A DNA stretch of 64,000 nt from UBA6115 sp050952935 (GTDB taxonomy: Bacteria; Bacillota; Clostridia; Christensenellales; Aristaeellaceae): assembly GCA_050952935.1 (NCBI GenBank), contig JBMNLS010000001.1, positions 558,001 through 622,000 on the forward strand, read 5' to 3'. Below are positions 16,614 through 25,837 of the stretch, in pieces. The notes below the pieces were generated by a model. The model worked only from the letters and a program-made list of their open reading frames with translations, had not been told where the DNA came from and did no database searches. A program made the translations under genes and the position numbers. Every line of letters starts with the position of its first letter. Within the stretch, counting starts at the first letter, position 1.

Positions 16614-18329
16614 TTACATCGCTTCAGGCGCCTGAACGCCAATCAGATACAGCCCCAGGGCGATCACCTGCCTGACGGCGCGCACCAGCTGAAGCCTGGC
16701 GGCGGTGGCGGCGGCGTCATCATCCAGGATGCGATGCTCATAATAATATTTGTTGAAGGCCTTGGCAACATCCAGCGTGGCCCGGGTCACCTCCGAGGGC
16801 TCGTTGCCCCGCTGGGCGGCGCGGATGGCCTCGGGGAAGCGGGCCAGCTGCCGCAGCACGGCCTGGGCCGCGTCGTTGGTGAGGGCGTCGTCATCCGCCG
16901 CCGCGTCCTCCATGTCCTCCGCCCGGCGCAGCACCGAGCAGCACCGGGCGTGGGTGTACTGCACATAGGGGCCGGTGTCCCCGTCAAAGTTGAGAGCGCG
17001 GTCCCACCAGAAATCAATGTCCTTGATGCGGTTGTTCAGCAGCGTGGTGAACACCACCGCCCCCACCCCCACGTCCCGGGCCACGGCTTCCGGGTGTTGA
17101 AGGTCCGGGCTTTTTTCCCGGATGATGTCCAGCGCCTTCTCCTGGGCGCGGATGAGCAATTCATCCAGAAACACGATGTTGCCCTGGCGGGTGGACATGG
17201 CCTGCCCCTCATAGCTGACCATGCCGAAGGCCACATGCTCCATCTGGTCCTTCGCCCAATCATAGCCCATCAATTCCAGCACCTTGAACACCTGCTGGAA
17301 GTGCAGGTTTTGCTGATAGGCCACCACATACAGGCATTTGTCAAAGTGGTAGGTGTCCTTGCGCCACAGCGCCGCCGCCAGGTCCCGGGTGGCGTACAGC
17401 GTGGCCCCGTCGGATTTGACGATCAGGCAGGGGGGCATTTTGTAATCCTCCAGGTCCACCACCAGGGCGCCCTGGCTTTCCGTCAGCAGGTTTTTTTCCC
17501 GCAGCTCGTCGATCACCCGGCCCATCTTGTCGTTAAAAAAGGCCTCGCCGTTGTAGGAATCAAAGCTGACGCCCAGGATGTCATACACCCGCGCGGCGTC
17601 CTTCAAGGTCAGCTTCTTGAAGCGGTCAAAGATGGCCAGCGCCTCTTCATCGCCGTCCTCGATTTTTTTAAACCAGGCCCGGCCTTCATCCTCAAGCGCC
17701 GGGTTTTCCTCCGCCTCCTTGTGGAAGCGCACATAAAGACCGGTCAGCGCGTCAACGCCGCCTGCCTCCACCATGTCCCAGTCGCCCCAGCGTTTGAAGG
17801 CCGCGATCATCTTGCCAAACTGGGTGCCCCAGTCGCCCAGGTGGTTGATGCCCACCGTGCGCCAGCCCAGGTGATGGTAGATGCGCTTCAGGCTGTGGCC
17901 CAGCACCGTGGTTGACAGGTGGCCGATGTGGAAGCGCTTGGCGATGTTGATGGAGGAATAGTCCAGCACCACGGTCTGTCCGCAGTCCGCCGCCCCGCCG
18001 TAGCCCTCGCCCGCTTCCCGGATGTTGTCCAGCACCGCGCGGGCAAAGTTCCTGCGGTTAAAAAAGAAGTTCAGGTAGCCGCCCACGCTCTGCGCCGTGG
18101 CCACCCCGGGCGCGTCCACCGCCGCGGCCAGCTTCTGGGCGATGATGGGCGGCGCTATGCGAAGCGGCCTGGCCAGCCTGAAGCAGGGGAAGGCAAAATC
18201 CCCCAGGGTGCTGTCCGGCGGCACCTCCAGCGCCTCCGGCCCCGGCAGCGCTTCTGCCGGAAAGCCTGAAAAGGCCCTCAGGATCGCCTCCTTCAGGACC
18301 TTGCTTACCTCTGCGCGCATATCTTTCAA
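16614..18329 (-). CDS. argS: Arginyl-tRNA synthetase
   Basis: A 571-residue class I synthetase with the N-terminal additional domain, HIGH motif in KRFHIGHLST (HIGH 134-137), a KMSKS-equivalent MSTRQGN, and a C-terminal DALR anticodon-binding domain. It charges tRNA-Arg. The start is uncertain: TTG 18329 (MKDMRAEV) fits the family N terminus, while ATG 18320 is three codons in; neither has a strong ribosome-binding site. It is the first gene of the argS-dapF-purA-ROK-DUF4298 operon. Confidence 0.95.
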   Translation of the reverse strand: MKDMRAEVSKVLKEAILRAFSGFPAEALPGPEALEVPPDSTLGDFAFPCFRLARPLRIAPPIIAQKLAAAVDAPGVATAQSVGGYLNFFFNRRNFARAVLDNIREAGEGYGGAADCGQTVVLDYSSINIAKRFHIGHLSTTVLGHSLKRIYHHLGWRTVGINHLGDWGTQFGKMIAAFKRWGDWDMVEAGGVDALTGLYVRFHKEAEENPALEDEGRAWFKKIEDGDEEALAIFDRFKKLTLKDAARVYDILGVSFDSYNGEAFFNDKMGRVIDELREKNLLTESQGALVVDLEDYKMPPCLIVKSDGATLYATRDLAAALWRKDTYHFDKCLYVVAYQQNLHFQQVFKVLELMGYDWAKDQMEHVAFGMVSYEGQAMSTRQGNIVFLDELLIRAQEKALDIIREKSPDLQHPEAVARDVGVGAVVFTTLLNNRIKDIDFWWDRALNFDGDTGPYVQYTHARCCSVLRRAEDMEDAAADDDALTNDAAQAVLRQLARFPEAIRAAQRGNEPSEVTRATLDVAKAFNKYYYEHRILDDDAAATAARLQLVRAVRQVIALGLYLIGVQAPEAM

Positions 18330-18363
18330 ATCTGCTGTTTACCCCCTTGCCACATGCTAAAAC

Positions 18364-18392
18364 AGCATAGCATATCAGGGGGATTGGCGCAA
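18364..18392 (-). promoter_or_regulatory. Possible argS operon promoter
   Basis: On minus, TTGCGC (18392-18387), 17-base spacer, TATGCT (18369-18364). Only a moderate match, but the position (start near 18357, about 28 bases before argS) is right. Confidence 0.4.
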
Positions 18393-18463
18393 CTGGGCGG
18401 GGGCGGGTGGCCGGGCAGGGCGGAAAGCAGAAAAAAACCACTCCCCGGGCCCTGTGCCGGGCG

Positions 18464-18507
18464 ATATGCCCGTTTTTCCGTGAAAATATGCCCGTTTTTC
18501 CGTGAAA
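18464..18507. repeat. Two tandem copies of a 22-bp unit upstream of argS
   Basis: The unit beginning ATATGCCCGTTTTTCC occupies 18464-18485 and 18486-18507, identical in both. It lies between the divergent argS and adhesin promoters and could be a regulator-binding pair or a simple slip duplication. The first copy with its 5' flank can also fold as CGGGC...GCCCG followed by TTTTT. Confidence 0.7.
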
Positions 18508-18514
18508 ATGGGTA

Positions 18515-18543
18515 TTGAATAAAAATGTCCTTCAATATATAAT
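18515..18543 (+). promoter_or_regulatory. Adhesin gene promoter
   Basis: TTGAAT (18515-18520), 17-base spacer, TATAAT (18538-18543). This puts the transcript start near 18550 and leaves a leader of about 310 bases before the ATG at 18861. Confidence 0.7.
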
Positions 18544-18682
18544 AAAATGATAGTTGCAGGTGACGGATCTGACTTGATGGGAGGCGGGTGATACGCCGTC
18601 ATGATGACAGACAGGCGGGCAGGCGGACAGCATCATCATATTTGCTTTATTCATTCACCCCATTTAAGGCTATTTGGCGGCG

Positions 18683-18712
18683 CCTGCGCGTTTTTCGGCG
18701 CGCGGGTTTTTT
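18683..18712 (+). terminator. Intrinsic terminator inside the adhesin leader (attenuator-like)
   Basis: CCTGCGCG (18683-18690) pairs with CGCGCGGG (18699-18706), followed by TTTTTT (18707-18712). It lies between the adhesin promoter and its start codon, so transcription of the gene would need read-through. The 130 bases before it do not match a riboswitch class I know. Confidence 0.6.
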
Positions 18713-18860
18713 GTTTTGTCCGGGGTCATGGCTTTGCGCATGGCCCCGTTTGGTCCAGTCAGCGCCGCGCGGGCGGCATCGACAGGGGCGGTTGTTCCGC
18801 CGCCGGATAAGCCCTCAGGGAAAGCATGTGACGAAACGGGCGGGAGGAAGGAAAGCACCC

Positions 18861-21800
18861 ATGAAAACGAAGAAAGCGGTATTCCTGGCACTGGCGCTGC
18901 TGGTGGCGCTGGCGGCGCTGCCCTGGCAGAGGGCGGCGGCGGGGACAAGGTACTATGTAAAGCAGGGCGGCACCGGCAACGGCACCAGCTGGGCGGATGC
19001 CTCGCCGAACCTGAAGGCCATCATGGATAGCGCCGATTCCGGCGACGAAATCTGGGTGGCCGCGGGAACCTACAGCCCGGGCGGGAACAAGACGGATACC
19101 TTCCTGTTGGAAGTGGGCGTCATGGTTTACGGCGGCTTTGCCGGGACAGAGGATGCTTTGAGTCAACGCGACTTGAACAATGTCAACAATAAGACCACCC
19201 TGAACGGCGGTAACAACGCTTACCACGTCGTGAAGGGCGGTTTGGGCGCGACAGCCGATTTCACGCGCCTTGACGGCTTTACCATCACGGGCGGCAATGC
19301 CAATGGGTTTAATGATGATGCTTACGGCGGCGGGATGTACAACAAAAATTCAAGCCCCACGGTGGCCAACTGCGTCTTCACCGGCAACACGGCGGACGGA
19401 GACGGTGGCGGGATGTACAACAGCGGTTCCAGCCCGGCGGTGGAAAACTGCGTCTTTTCCGGCAACACGGTGAACGGAGACGGTGGCGGGATGTGCAACT
19501 CTTCCAATTCCAGCCCGGCGGTGAAAAACTGCGCCTTTTCCGGCAACACGGCGAACTTCGGCGGCGGCGGCGGGATGGACAATAATAACTCCAGCCCGAC
19601 GGTCGTGAACTGCACCTTCTCCGGCAACACGGCGGACTGGAACGGCGGCGGGATGGACAACGATAACTCCAGCCCGACGGTCGTGAACTGCACCTTCTCC
19701 AAAAACACGGCGGACGATTTGGGCGGCGGGATGTACAACTCTTCCAATTCCAGCCCAACGGTAGCCAATACCATCCTGTGGGGCAACACCGCCGCCAATG
19801 ATAGCAGCAGCGCGGACATCTATCAGAACGGAAATACTATCACCCTGAAAAACTGCGCGGTCGAAAAATGTTCATTTGGTGGTGGGGGACAAAAAAACGA
19901 AACAAACCCCATCACAGGCGACCCTGACCTGCAACCGCTGGATAAGGATGGTAACATCCTAATATCCCCCTATTCTGCTACCGCCGTGTATATCTATGGA
20001 TTGGACGCCGATGGAGTGCCTCCAGATAGTTCAGCGCTGAACGCGGGGCTGCCTGTCGGCACAGTGATCAAGAACGACATCAGAGTCCCCGCTACGGACC
20101 AGCGGGGCGTGCCGCGAAAGCCCGCGCCCGCAGCAGTGGATATCGGCGCTTATGAAACGGTGGATTTTTACACCATCACAAACAAGCTGACCCATATCAC
20201 AAGCGACAACCCCGCCGACTACCGCCTGACGAGCGATACGACAGATTATCAGGCTATCCTGACTGCGACCCAAGGTACACTGCCCGCGGATATCACCGTG
20301 AAGGTGGGCGGAACAGTGCTGACCACAGGCTACACCTACAACAGCGCAACCGGTGCTTTGAGCATTGATGCCGCGAGCATCACCGGAAATATCGAAATTG
20401 AAGCGGCTGCTGCTGTTGCTCCGATAGCTGTGACGGGCGTGAGCCTAAACAAAACCATCACCGCCCTGACGGTGGGCAATAGCGAAACGCTGACCGCTAC
20501 GGTTGAGCCTGCTGATGCCAGCAATAAGGCTGTGACCTGGGTCAGCGACAAGCCCGCCATCGCCACCGTGAATAACGGTGTGGTGACAGGTAAAGCACTC
20601 GGCAAGGCTGTTATCACCGTGACCACGCAGGACGGCAGCTTCCAGGCCACCTGCACGGTCATCGTGCGGGGAACGGAGCCCAAAATCTGGTATGTAAAAG
20701 AGGGCGGCGCGGGCAATAGGGACGCTTCCGACTGGGCCAATGCCGCGGCGAACCTGAAGGATATCATGGATATAGCAGAATCCGGCGACCAGGTCTGGGT
20801 GGCCGCGGGCACCTACAGCCCGGGCGGCGATGTGACGGACACCTTCCTTTTGAAACAAGGCCTCAAGGTCTACGGCGGTTTTGCCGGCGGAGAAACGGAC
20901 TTGTCCGCCCGTAACTGGGTTAGTAACGTGACCACCCTGAACGGCAACAGCAAAAACCGGCATGTCGTAACGGGCGGAACGGACGCGACCTCCGACGATA
21001 CGCGGCTTGATGGCTTCACCATCACGGGCGGCAACGCCAATGGAACGGGAAATTTTACTTACAATCAAGGCGGCGGAATGTTCAACCATAGCTCCAGCCC
21101 GACGGTGGCCAACTGTGTCTTTTCCGGCAATACGGCAAACAGCAGTGGCGGCGGGATGTTCAACTATAGCTCCAGCCCTACGGTTACAAGCTGCACCTTC
21201 TCCGGCAACACGGCAAATAATTACGGCGGCGGGATGTATAACTATAACAACTCCAGCCCTACGGTGACGGACTGCACCTTCTCCGGCAACACGGTGACAA
21301 CAAGCGGGGGCGTCTACGGCGGCGGCGGGATGTTTAATGATGGGTCCAGCCCTACGGTGAAAAACTGCGCCTTCTCAGGCAACTCGGCGAACCAGTACGG
21401 CGGCGGGATGTTCAACTATAGCTCCAGCCCTACGGTTACAAACTGCACCTTATCCGACAACACAGCAACGTTGAGTGGTGGCGGGATGTACAACTATAAC
21501 AACTCCAGCCCTACGGTGGAAAACTGCGCCTTCTCAGGCAACTCGGCGAACCAGTACGGCGGCGGGATGTTCAATACCAATAAATCCAGCCCTACGGTGA
21601 AAAACTGCGCCTTCTCAGGCAACTCGGCGAACCAGTACGGCGGCGGGATGTCCAACTATAGCTCCAGCCCTACGGTTACAAACTGCACCTTATCCGACAA
21701 CACAGCAACGTTGAGTGGCGGCGGCATAAACAACCTACAAAACGCTAGTCCAATACTAGCAAACACCATACTGTGGGGCAACACCGCCCCCGCTGATAAG

Positions 21801-24662
21801 GGTCCTGACATCTATCAGGACGCAGGGACCCTCAACCTGAAAAACTGCGTGGTTGAAAAATATAAACTTGACAACGTGGACGAAAACATAAGCAACCTCA
21901 TCACAGGCGACCCAAAGCTGAAAGCGTTGAACAAGGCGGGCGGCAACCCTGCGACTGCTGCTGATGTGTATATATATAAGCTGCAAACAGGCAGCTCGGC
22001 TATAGATGCGGGGCTGCCGGTAGGCGATATTGGCAATGGCGTCACAGTTCCCAGTAAGGACCAGCGGGACATTACCAGACCGCAGGGGGCAGGCGTAGAC
22101 ATAGGCTCTTATGAAGCGGAGTATACCATTACTTCCGTTGCGGTTAATCCTGATACGGTAAGTGTGAAAAAGGGAGAAACAAAGAGCTTCACCGCAAACG
22201 TGACAGGCACGGGTGATTATAACAACACGGTTACTTGGTCGGTTATAGACAAAACATCCTCCGGAACGACAATCTCAGGCAGCGGAACGCTTGCCGTAGC
22301 TGCGGATGAAAACGCAACCACATTAACCGTAAAAGCAACTTCAAAAGGCGACAGCGCTATATTCGGCACCGCAACCGTAACCGTTAAGGAAGCGGTTGTA
22401 GCGGTAACGGAAGTAACGGTAACTCCGGCAACGTTGACCTTAACAGCGGGCGGGGCAACCGAAACATTGACGGCGACTGTATTACCTGCTGAAGCTACAA
22501 ATAAGGATGTTACATGGGCGTCAAACAACGAAGCTGTAGCGACTGTGGCAAATGGAGTAGTAACACCGATAGCCGCGGGGCAAGCTATTATTACTGTTAA
22601 AACTGTAGACGGCAACTACCAAGCTACCTGTACGGTGAACGTTAACGCTGCAACAGTGGCGGTAACGGGTGTAACTGTAGCTCCGGAAACTTTGACATTA
22701 ACAGCTGGCGGGGCAACCGGAACATTGACGGCGACTGTATTACCGGCAGACGCGACTAACAAGAACGTGACCTGGGCGTCCAGCAACGAGGCCATCGCCA
22801 CCGTAGCAGACGGCGTGGTCACCCCGATAGCCGCGGGGCAAGCGATTATCACGGTGAAAACGGTGGACGGCGGAAAGACCGCCACCTGCACAGTGACCGT
22901 GTCCGCAACTGCCGTACCCGTAACCGGCGTGAAACTAAATAAGAACGCCACTGCCCTTGTCGTGGGCGGCATGGAAACGCTGTATGCCACGGTGGAACCT
23001 GCCACCGCCACCAACCGGAACGTGACCTGGAGCAGTGATAAACCCGCCATCGCCACCGTGGATAACGGCGGCAAGGTGACGGCCGTGGGCGTTGGTCAGG
23101 CGACCATCACCGTGAAAACGGACGACGGCAACAAGACGGCTGCCTGTCAGGTGACGGTGTCCGCAACTGCCGTACCCGTTACGGGCGTGAAACTAAATAA
23201 GAACGCCACTGCCCTTGTTGTAGGCGGCACGGAAACGCTGTATGCCACGGTGGAACCTGCCACCGCCACCAACCGGAACGTGACCTGGAGCAGCGATAAG
23301 CCTGCTGTCGTCACCGTGGACGCAGCTGGCAGGGTAACGGCCGTGGGCGTCGGTCAGGCCACCATCACCGTGAAAACGGATGACGGCAACAAGACGGCTG
23401 CCTGCAAGGTGACGGTGTCCGCAACTGCCGTACCCGTCACGGATGTAAAGCTGAATAAGGCTTCCACTGCCCTTGTTGTGGGCGGCATGGAAACGCTGTA
23501 TGCCACGGTGGAACCTGCCACCGCCACCAACCGGAATGTGACCTGGAGCAGTGATAAGCCTGCTGTCGCCACTGTGGACGCAGCCGGCAGGGTAACGGCT
23601 GTCGGCGTCGGTCAGGCGACCATCACCGTGAAAACGGACGACGGCAACAAGACGGCTGCCTGCAAGGTGACGGTGTCTGCGGCTGCTGTACCCGTTACGG
23701 GCGTAAAGCTGAACAAGGCTTCCACCACCCTTGTTGTAGGCGGCATGGAAATGCTGTATGCAACGATTGAGCCGCCTACCGCCACCAACCGGAATGTGAC
23801 CTGGAGCAGCGATAAGCCTGCTGTTGCTACTGTGGACGCAGCCGGCAGAGTAACGGCTGTCGGCGTCGGTCAGGCCACCATCACCGTGAAAACGGACGAC
23901 GGCAACAAGACGGCTGCCTGCACGGTCACCGTGTCGGCGGCTGGCGCCCAATATACCACCGTTTCCGGCGATGGCCAGACCCATACCCGCAGCGACGGCG
24001 AAGACCTGCTGCTGACCGTTAAACGGAACATAGGGGACGAGAAAACCTTCGGCCTGTTCCGCCAGATGCTGAAGGACGGGGTCCCCGTTGCGGAGAGCAA
24101 CTACACCAAGGCAGCGGGCAGCCTGATCATCCGGCTGAAATCGGCCTGGCTGGATACCTTAGCCGCCGGTCTGCATCACCTGAGCTTTGTTTTTGAAGAT
24201 GGTTTGGCCCAAGCGTCCTTTACCATCCGGGCCAGGCCGGGCAGCTTTGAGGACGTGACAACGCCCAGCGACAGCTTTACCTTTACCAAGCGCTGGCAGG
24301 GCGGGACGGGAAAGAGCATCGACTGGACGCTGTATGACGAGATGGACCGCGTCGCCCACAAGCTGTTCAACAAGAAGGTGGTGAGCTCCACTGAATGGCG
24401 GTACAACGCCTGGTTTGACAGGCCGGTGTCCCGCTATGTGGTGGAAAAGCCGGTGTCCGGCTACAAAACGCGGTATGAAAACGTGGGCGTGTATGCCGGC
24501 ATCACGGACCGCTGCTGCGACGGCGGCGCCATCATCAACTATAAAATCCCCAAGACCGGGGATGAGGCCAACCTGGCGCTGTGGGCGGGGCTGGCGCTGC
24601 TGGGCCTGGCTGGCATCAGTGCTGTGCTTGTGACCGGCAGGCGCAGGAGGAAAGGCAAGTAA
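18861..24662 (+). CDS. Giant wall-anchored adhesin: two beta-helix arrays, Ig-like (Big2) domains, IPKTG sorting signal
   Basis: A 1,933-residue surface protein. Signal peptide about 1-28; first right-handed beta-helix with six GGGMYN..SSPTV.NC.FSGNTA repeats (about 155-315); one Big2 Ig-like domain (about 521-603); a second beta-helix domain starting YVKEGGAGN with nine repeats (about 736-970); one divergent Ig-like domain (1086-1176); six more Big2 domains, the last four almost identical (1347-1690); a Cna/SpaA-like C-terminal region (SFTFTKRWQGG); then the sorting signal IPKTGD (1896-1901), a transmembrane helix and RRRRKGK. ATG 18861 has GGAGGAAGG upstream and begins the signal peptide; the longer open frame is leader. 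The role is inferred as adhesion or glycan contact. No intact sortase is nearby, only a fragment. Confidence 0.9.
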   Translation: MKTKKAVFLALALLVALAALPWQRAAAGTRYYVKQGGTGNGTSWADASPNLKAIMDSADSGDEIWVAAGTYSPGGNKTDTFLLEVGVMVYGGFAGTEDALSQRDLNNVNNKTTLNGGNNAYHVVKGGLGATADFTRLDGFTITGGNANGFNDDAYGGGMYNKNSSPTVANCVFTGNTADGDGGGMYNSGSSPAVENCVFSGNTVNGDGGGMCNSSNSSPAVKNCAFSGNTANFGGGGGMDNNNSSPTVVNCTFSGNTADWNGGGMDNDNSSPTVVNCTFSKNTADDLGGGMYNSSNSSPTVANTILWGNTAANDSSSADIYQNGNTITLKNCAVEKCSFGGGGQKNETNPITGDPDLQPLDKDGNILISPYSATAVYIYGLDADGVPPDSSALNAGLPVGTVIKNDIRVPATDQRGVPRKPAPAAVDIGAYETVDFYTITNKLTHITSDNPADYRLTSDTTDYQAILTATQGTLPADITVKVGGTVLTTGYTYNSATGALSIDAASITGNIEIEAAAAVAPIAVTGVSLNKTITALTVGNSETLTATVEPADASNKAVTWVSDKPAIATVNNGVVTGKALGKAVITVTTQDGSFQATCTVIVRGTEPKIWYVKEGGAGNRDASDWANAAANLKDIMDIAESGDQVWVAAGTYSPGGDVTDTFLLKQGLKVYGGFAGGETDLSARNWVSNVTTLNGNSKNRHVVTGGTDATSDDTRLDGFTITGGNANGTGNFTYNQGGGMFNHSSSPTVANCVFSGNTANSSGGGMFNYSSSPTVTSCTFSGNTANNYGGGMYNYNNSSPTVTDCTFSGNTVTTSGGVYGGGGMFNDGSSPTVKNCAFSGNSANQYGGGMFNYSSSPTVTNCTLSDNTATLSGGGMYNYNNSSPTVENCAFSGNSANQYGGGMFNTNKSSPTVKNCAFSGNSANQYGGGMSNYSSSPTVTNCTLSDNTATLSGGGINNLQNASPILANTILWGNTAPADKGPDIYQDAGTLNLKNCVVEKYKLDNVDENISNLITGDPKLKALNKAGGNPATAADVYIYKLQTGSSAIDAGLPVGDIGNGVTVPSKDQRDITRPQGAGVDIGSYEAEYTITSVAVNPDTVSVKKGETKSFTANVTGTGDYNNTVTWSVIDKTSSGTTISGSGTLAVAADENATTLTVKATSKGDSAIFGTATVTVKEAVVAVTEVTVTPATLTLTAGGATETLTATVLPAEATNKDVTWASNNEAVATVANGVVTPIAAGQAIITVKTVDGNYQATCTVNVNAATVAVTGVTVAPETLTLTAGGATGTLTATVLPADATNKNVTWASSNEAIATVADGVVTPIAAGQAIITVKTVDGGKTATCTVTVSATAVPVTGVKLNKNATALVVGGMETLYATVEPATATNRNVTWSSDKPAIATVDNGGKVTAVGVGQATITVKTDDGNKTAACQVTVSATAVPVTGVKLNKNATALVVGGTETLYATVEPATATNRNVTWSSDKPAVVTVDAAGRVTAVGVGQATITVKTDDGNKTAACKVTVSATAVPVTDVKLNKASTALVVGGMETLYATVEPATATNRNVTWSSDKPAVATVDAAGRVTAVGVGQATITVKTDDGNKTAACKVTVSAAAVPVTGVKLNKASTTLVVGGMEMLYATIEPPTATNRNVTWSSDKPAVATVDAAGRVTAVGVGQATITVKTDDGNKTAACTVTVSAAGAQYTTVSGDGQTHTRSDGEDLLLTVKRNIGDEKTFGLFRQMLKDGVPVAESNYTKAAGSLIIRLKSAWLDTLAAGLHHLSFVFEDGLAQASFTIRARPGSFEDVTTPSDSFTFTKRWQGGTGKSIDWTLYDEMDRVAHKLFNKKVVSSTEWRYNAWFDRPVSRYVVEKPVSGYKTRYENVGVYAGITDRCCDGGAIINYKIPKTGDEANLALWAGLALLGLAGISAVLVTGRRRRKGK
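22901..23932 (+). repeat. Four 258-bp tandem repeats encoding Big2 domains
   Basis: Repeat starts align at 22901, 23159, 23417 and 23675, each 258 bp (86 codons), ending at 23932. Each encodes one domain of the VTGVKLNK..TALVVGGMETLY type. The near identity at DNA level points to recent duplication and makes the gene prone to copy-number change and assembly collapse. Confidence 0.95.
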
Positions 24663-24753
24663 TTCTTACAGCGCGCAACAGGCCCTGCGCAGGGAGAACA
24701 GGGACATCATCGGTTGGCTGACCATTGAAAAATGCTGGATGAAGCGCGCTTGA
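24661..24753 (+). pseudogene. Fragment resembling the N-terminal part of a class B sortase
   Basis: Immediately after the adhesin stop, one frame reads YSAQQALRRENRDIIGWLTI, matching the ALRxxNPDxxGWLxI segment that starts the SrtB-family domain, then ends at TGA 24751. The catalytic His, Cys and Arg regions are missing. An adhesin with a sorting signal is normally followed by its own sortase, so this looks like a deleted sortase gene. The identification rests on a short match. Confidence 0.45.
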
Positions 24754-24842
24754 AGGAGCTGGCCGGAAGAAGCCGGAAAAGGCGAGGCGGCGCTGCAGCA
24801 AAGACCGGAATCGGCAGGATGCAACTTTTATTCCAGAAAAGT

Positions 24843-24872
24843 TTGCATTTGGCGGGCGGGTTGTGGTATTAT
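24843..24872 (+). promoter_or_regulatory. rplS promoter
   Basis: TTGCAT (24843-24848), 18-base spacer, TATTAT (24867-24872); start near 24880. Confidence 0.6.
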
Positions 24873-24879
24873 CTTTTTT

Positions 24880-24938
24880 GTGACATCAGGCGGTCCTCTG
24901 CATCCTTGGGAGCAAGAACGCCTCAGGCAAGGAGGAAG
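24880..24938 (+). promoter_or_regulatory. Ribosomal protein L19 leader
   Basis: The 5' untranslated region reads GACATCAGGCGGTCCTCTGC ... AGAACGCCTCAGGC and runs into the ribosome-binding site AAGGAGG. The GGCG/CGCC pairing, the GGTCCTCTGC segment and the placement just ahead of rplS match the Firmicutes L19 leader, thought to mediate autoregulation. Identified from memory of the motif, not by a covariance search. Confidence 0.65.
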
Positions 24939-24943
24939 CCGTT

Positions 24944-25303
24944 ATGAGTGAGATTATCAGGAGCATTGAAGCCAAGCAGCTGCGCACAGACCGCCCCGTC
25001 TTTAACGTGGGGGACACGGTGCGCGTGTTTGTGAAGGTGGTTGAGGGCAGCCGTGAGCGCCTGCAGGCCTTTGAGGGCACCGTCATTGCCAAGCGCAATG
25101 GCTCCAACCGCGAGACCTTCACCGTCCGCCGGGTATCCTACGGCATCGGCGTTGAGCGCACCTTCCCGCTGCATTCCCCGCGGGTTGACAGCATTGAAAT
25201 TGTTCGCAAAGGCCGCGTGCGCCGCGCGAAGCTCTACTACCTGCGCGATCGCCAGGGCAAGGCTGCCAAAATCAGGGAAGCCGCCTGGGTTCGGCCCCAG
25301 TAA
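24944..25303 (+). CDS. rplS: 50S ribosomal protein L19
   Basis: A 119-residue protein with the L19 signature text FNVGDTVRVFVKVVEGSRERLQAFEGTVIAKR and GVERTFPLHSPRVDSIEIVRKGRVRRAKLYYLRD. It sits at the 30S-50S interface. GGAGGAAG precedes the ATG. The usual neighbours rpsP, rimM and trmD are absent; rplS stands alone with its own promoter, leader and terminator. Confidence 0.98.
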   Translation: MSEIIRSIEAKQLRTDRPVFNVGDTVRVFVKVVEGSRERLQAFEGTVIAKRNGSNRETFTVRRVSYGIGVERTFPLHSPRVDSIEIVRKGRVRRAKLYYLRDRQGKAAKIREAAWVRPQ

Positions 25304-25320
25304 GGGAAAAGATACCAGGA

Positions 25321-25353
25321 AAAAAACCGGTCATATGCTATGGCCGGTTTTTT
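25321..25353 (+). terminator. rplS terminator
   Basis: ACCGGTCATA pairs with TATGGCCGGT around a 3-base loop, preceded by A and followed by TTTTTT. Classic intrinsic terminator. Confidence 0.92.
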
Positions 25354-25434
25354 AAATTGTTTATTGAGATCATGAAACCTTCTCCCGCCGGGCAGCCGTT
25401 TGATAATATCATTGCCTATGGAACAAAAATATTG

Positions 25435-25463
25435 TTGACATATGCAACATTCAATTTTATAAT
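25435..25463 (+). promoter_or_regulatory. Perfect consensus promoter in the rplS-flavoprotein gap
   Basis: TTGACA (25435-25440), exactly 17 bases, TATAAT (25458-25463). The start would be near 25470, some 370 bases before the flavoprotein TTG at 25838. Either the flavoprotein has a long leader or this promoter drives a small RNA or peptide. Confidence 0.8.
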
Positions 25464-25589
25464 TATTTCACAAGAAACAAGTTGCATGTTGTTGGATGGT
25501 GCGGACACGAGTTTATACAAGCACATTTGCCCACAGCGAGACTCACCTGATTTGGACAGCAGCGAGAAAGGAGGAGGTGTTTTTTCGTA

Positions 25590-25700
25590 TTGAGTGGCAA
25601 TGCCGCGCCGGCGTTTGAAGTATCAAAAGGCGTTTTCAACCAAATGTCGCAAGCGGCAAAGATATTGATCGTATTCCTGTTGACCCGCCTGTTTTTTTAG
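25590..25700 (+). CDS. Possible 36-residue peptide with TTG start
   Basis: GGAGGAGGT at 25570-25579 is followed about ten bases later by TTG 25590, opening a short frame whose end is hydrophobic (QAAKILIVFLLTRLFF) and which stops at TAG about 25698-25700. It lies on the transcript expected from the consensus promoter at 25435. It could be a small membrane peptide or chance. The rest of the gap 25355-25837 shows no gene. Confidence 0.25.
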   Translation: MSGNAAPAFEVSKGVFNQMSQAAKILIVFLLTRLFF

Positions 25701-25837
25701 CGAAATAACCGGTCGTATGTTTCTCACAAGCTTTTGCGATAAAGATGTAGCTATTATTTTCAGAAAACATATCTCGTGTTCGCGCCAACTATCTAACATA
25801 ATATATCGTCATATTATAAACACAGGAGGAAAAGACA

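Noticed and set aside
18550..18682. c-di-GMP riboswitch in the adhesin leader
   Set aside because: Attractive for an adhesin, but the conserved GEMM core and tetraloop receptor strings are not present.
25357..25593. 78-codon frame after the rplS terminator
   Set aside because: No ribosome-binding site, starts inside the terminator tail and crosses the consensus promoter at 25435-25463.
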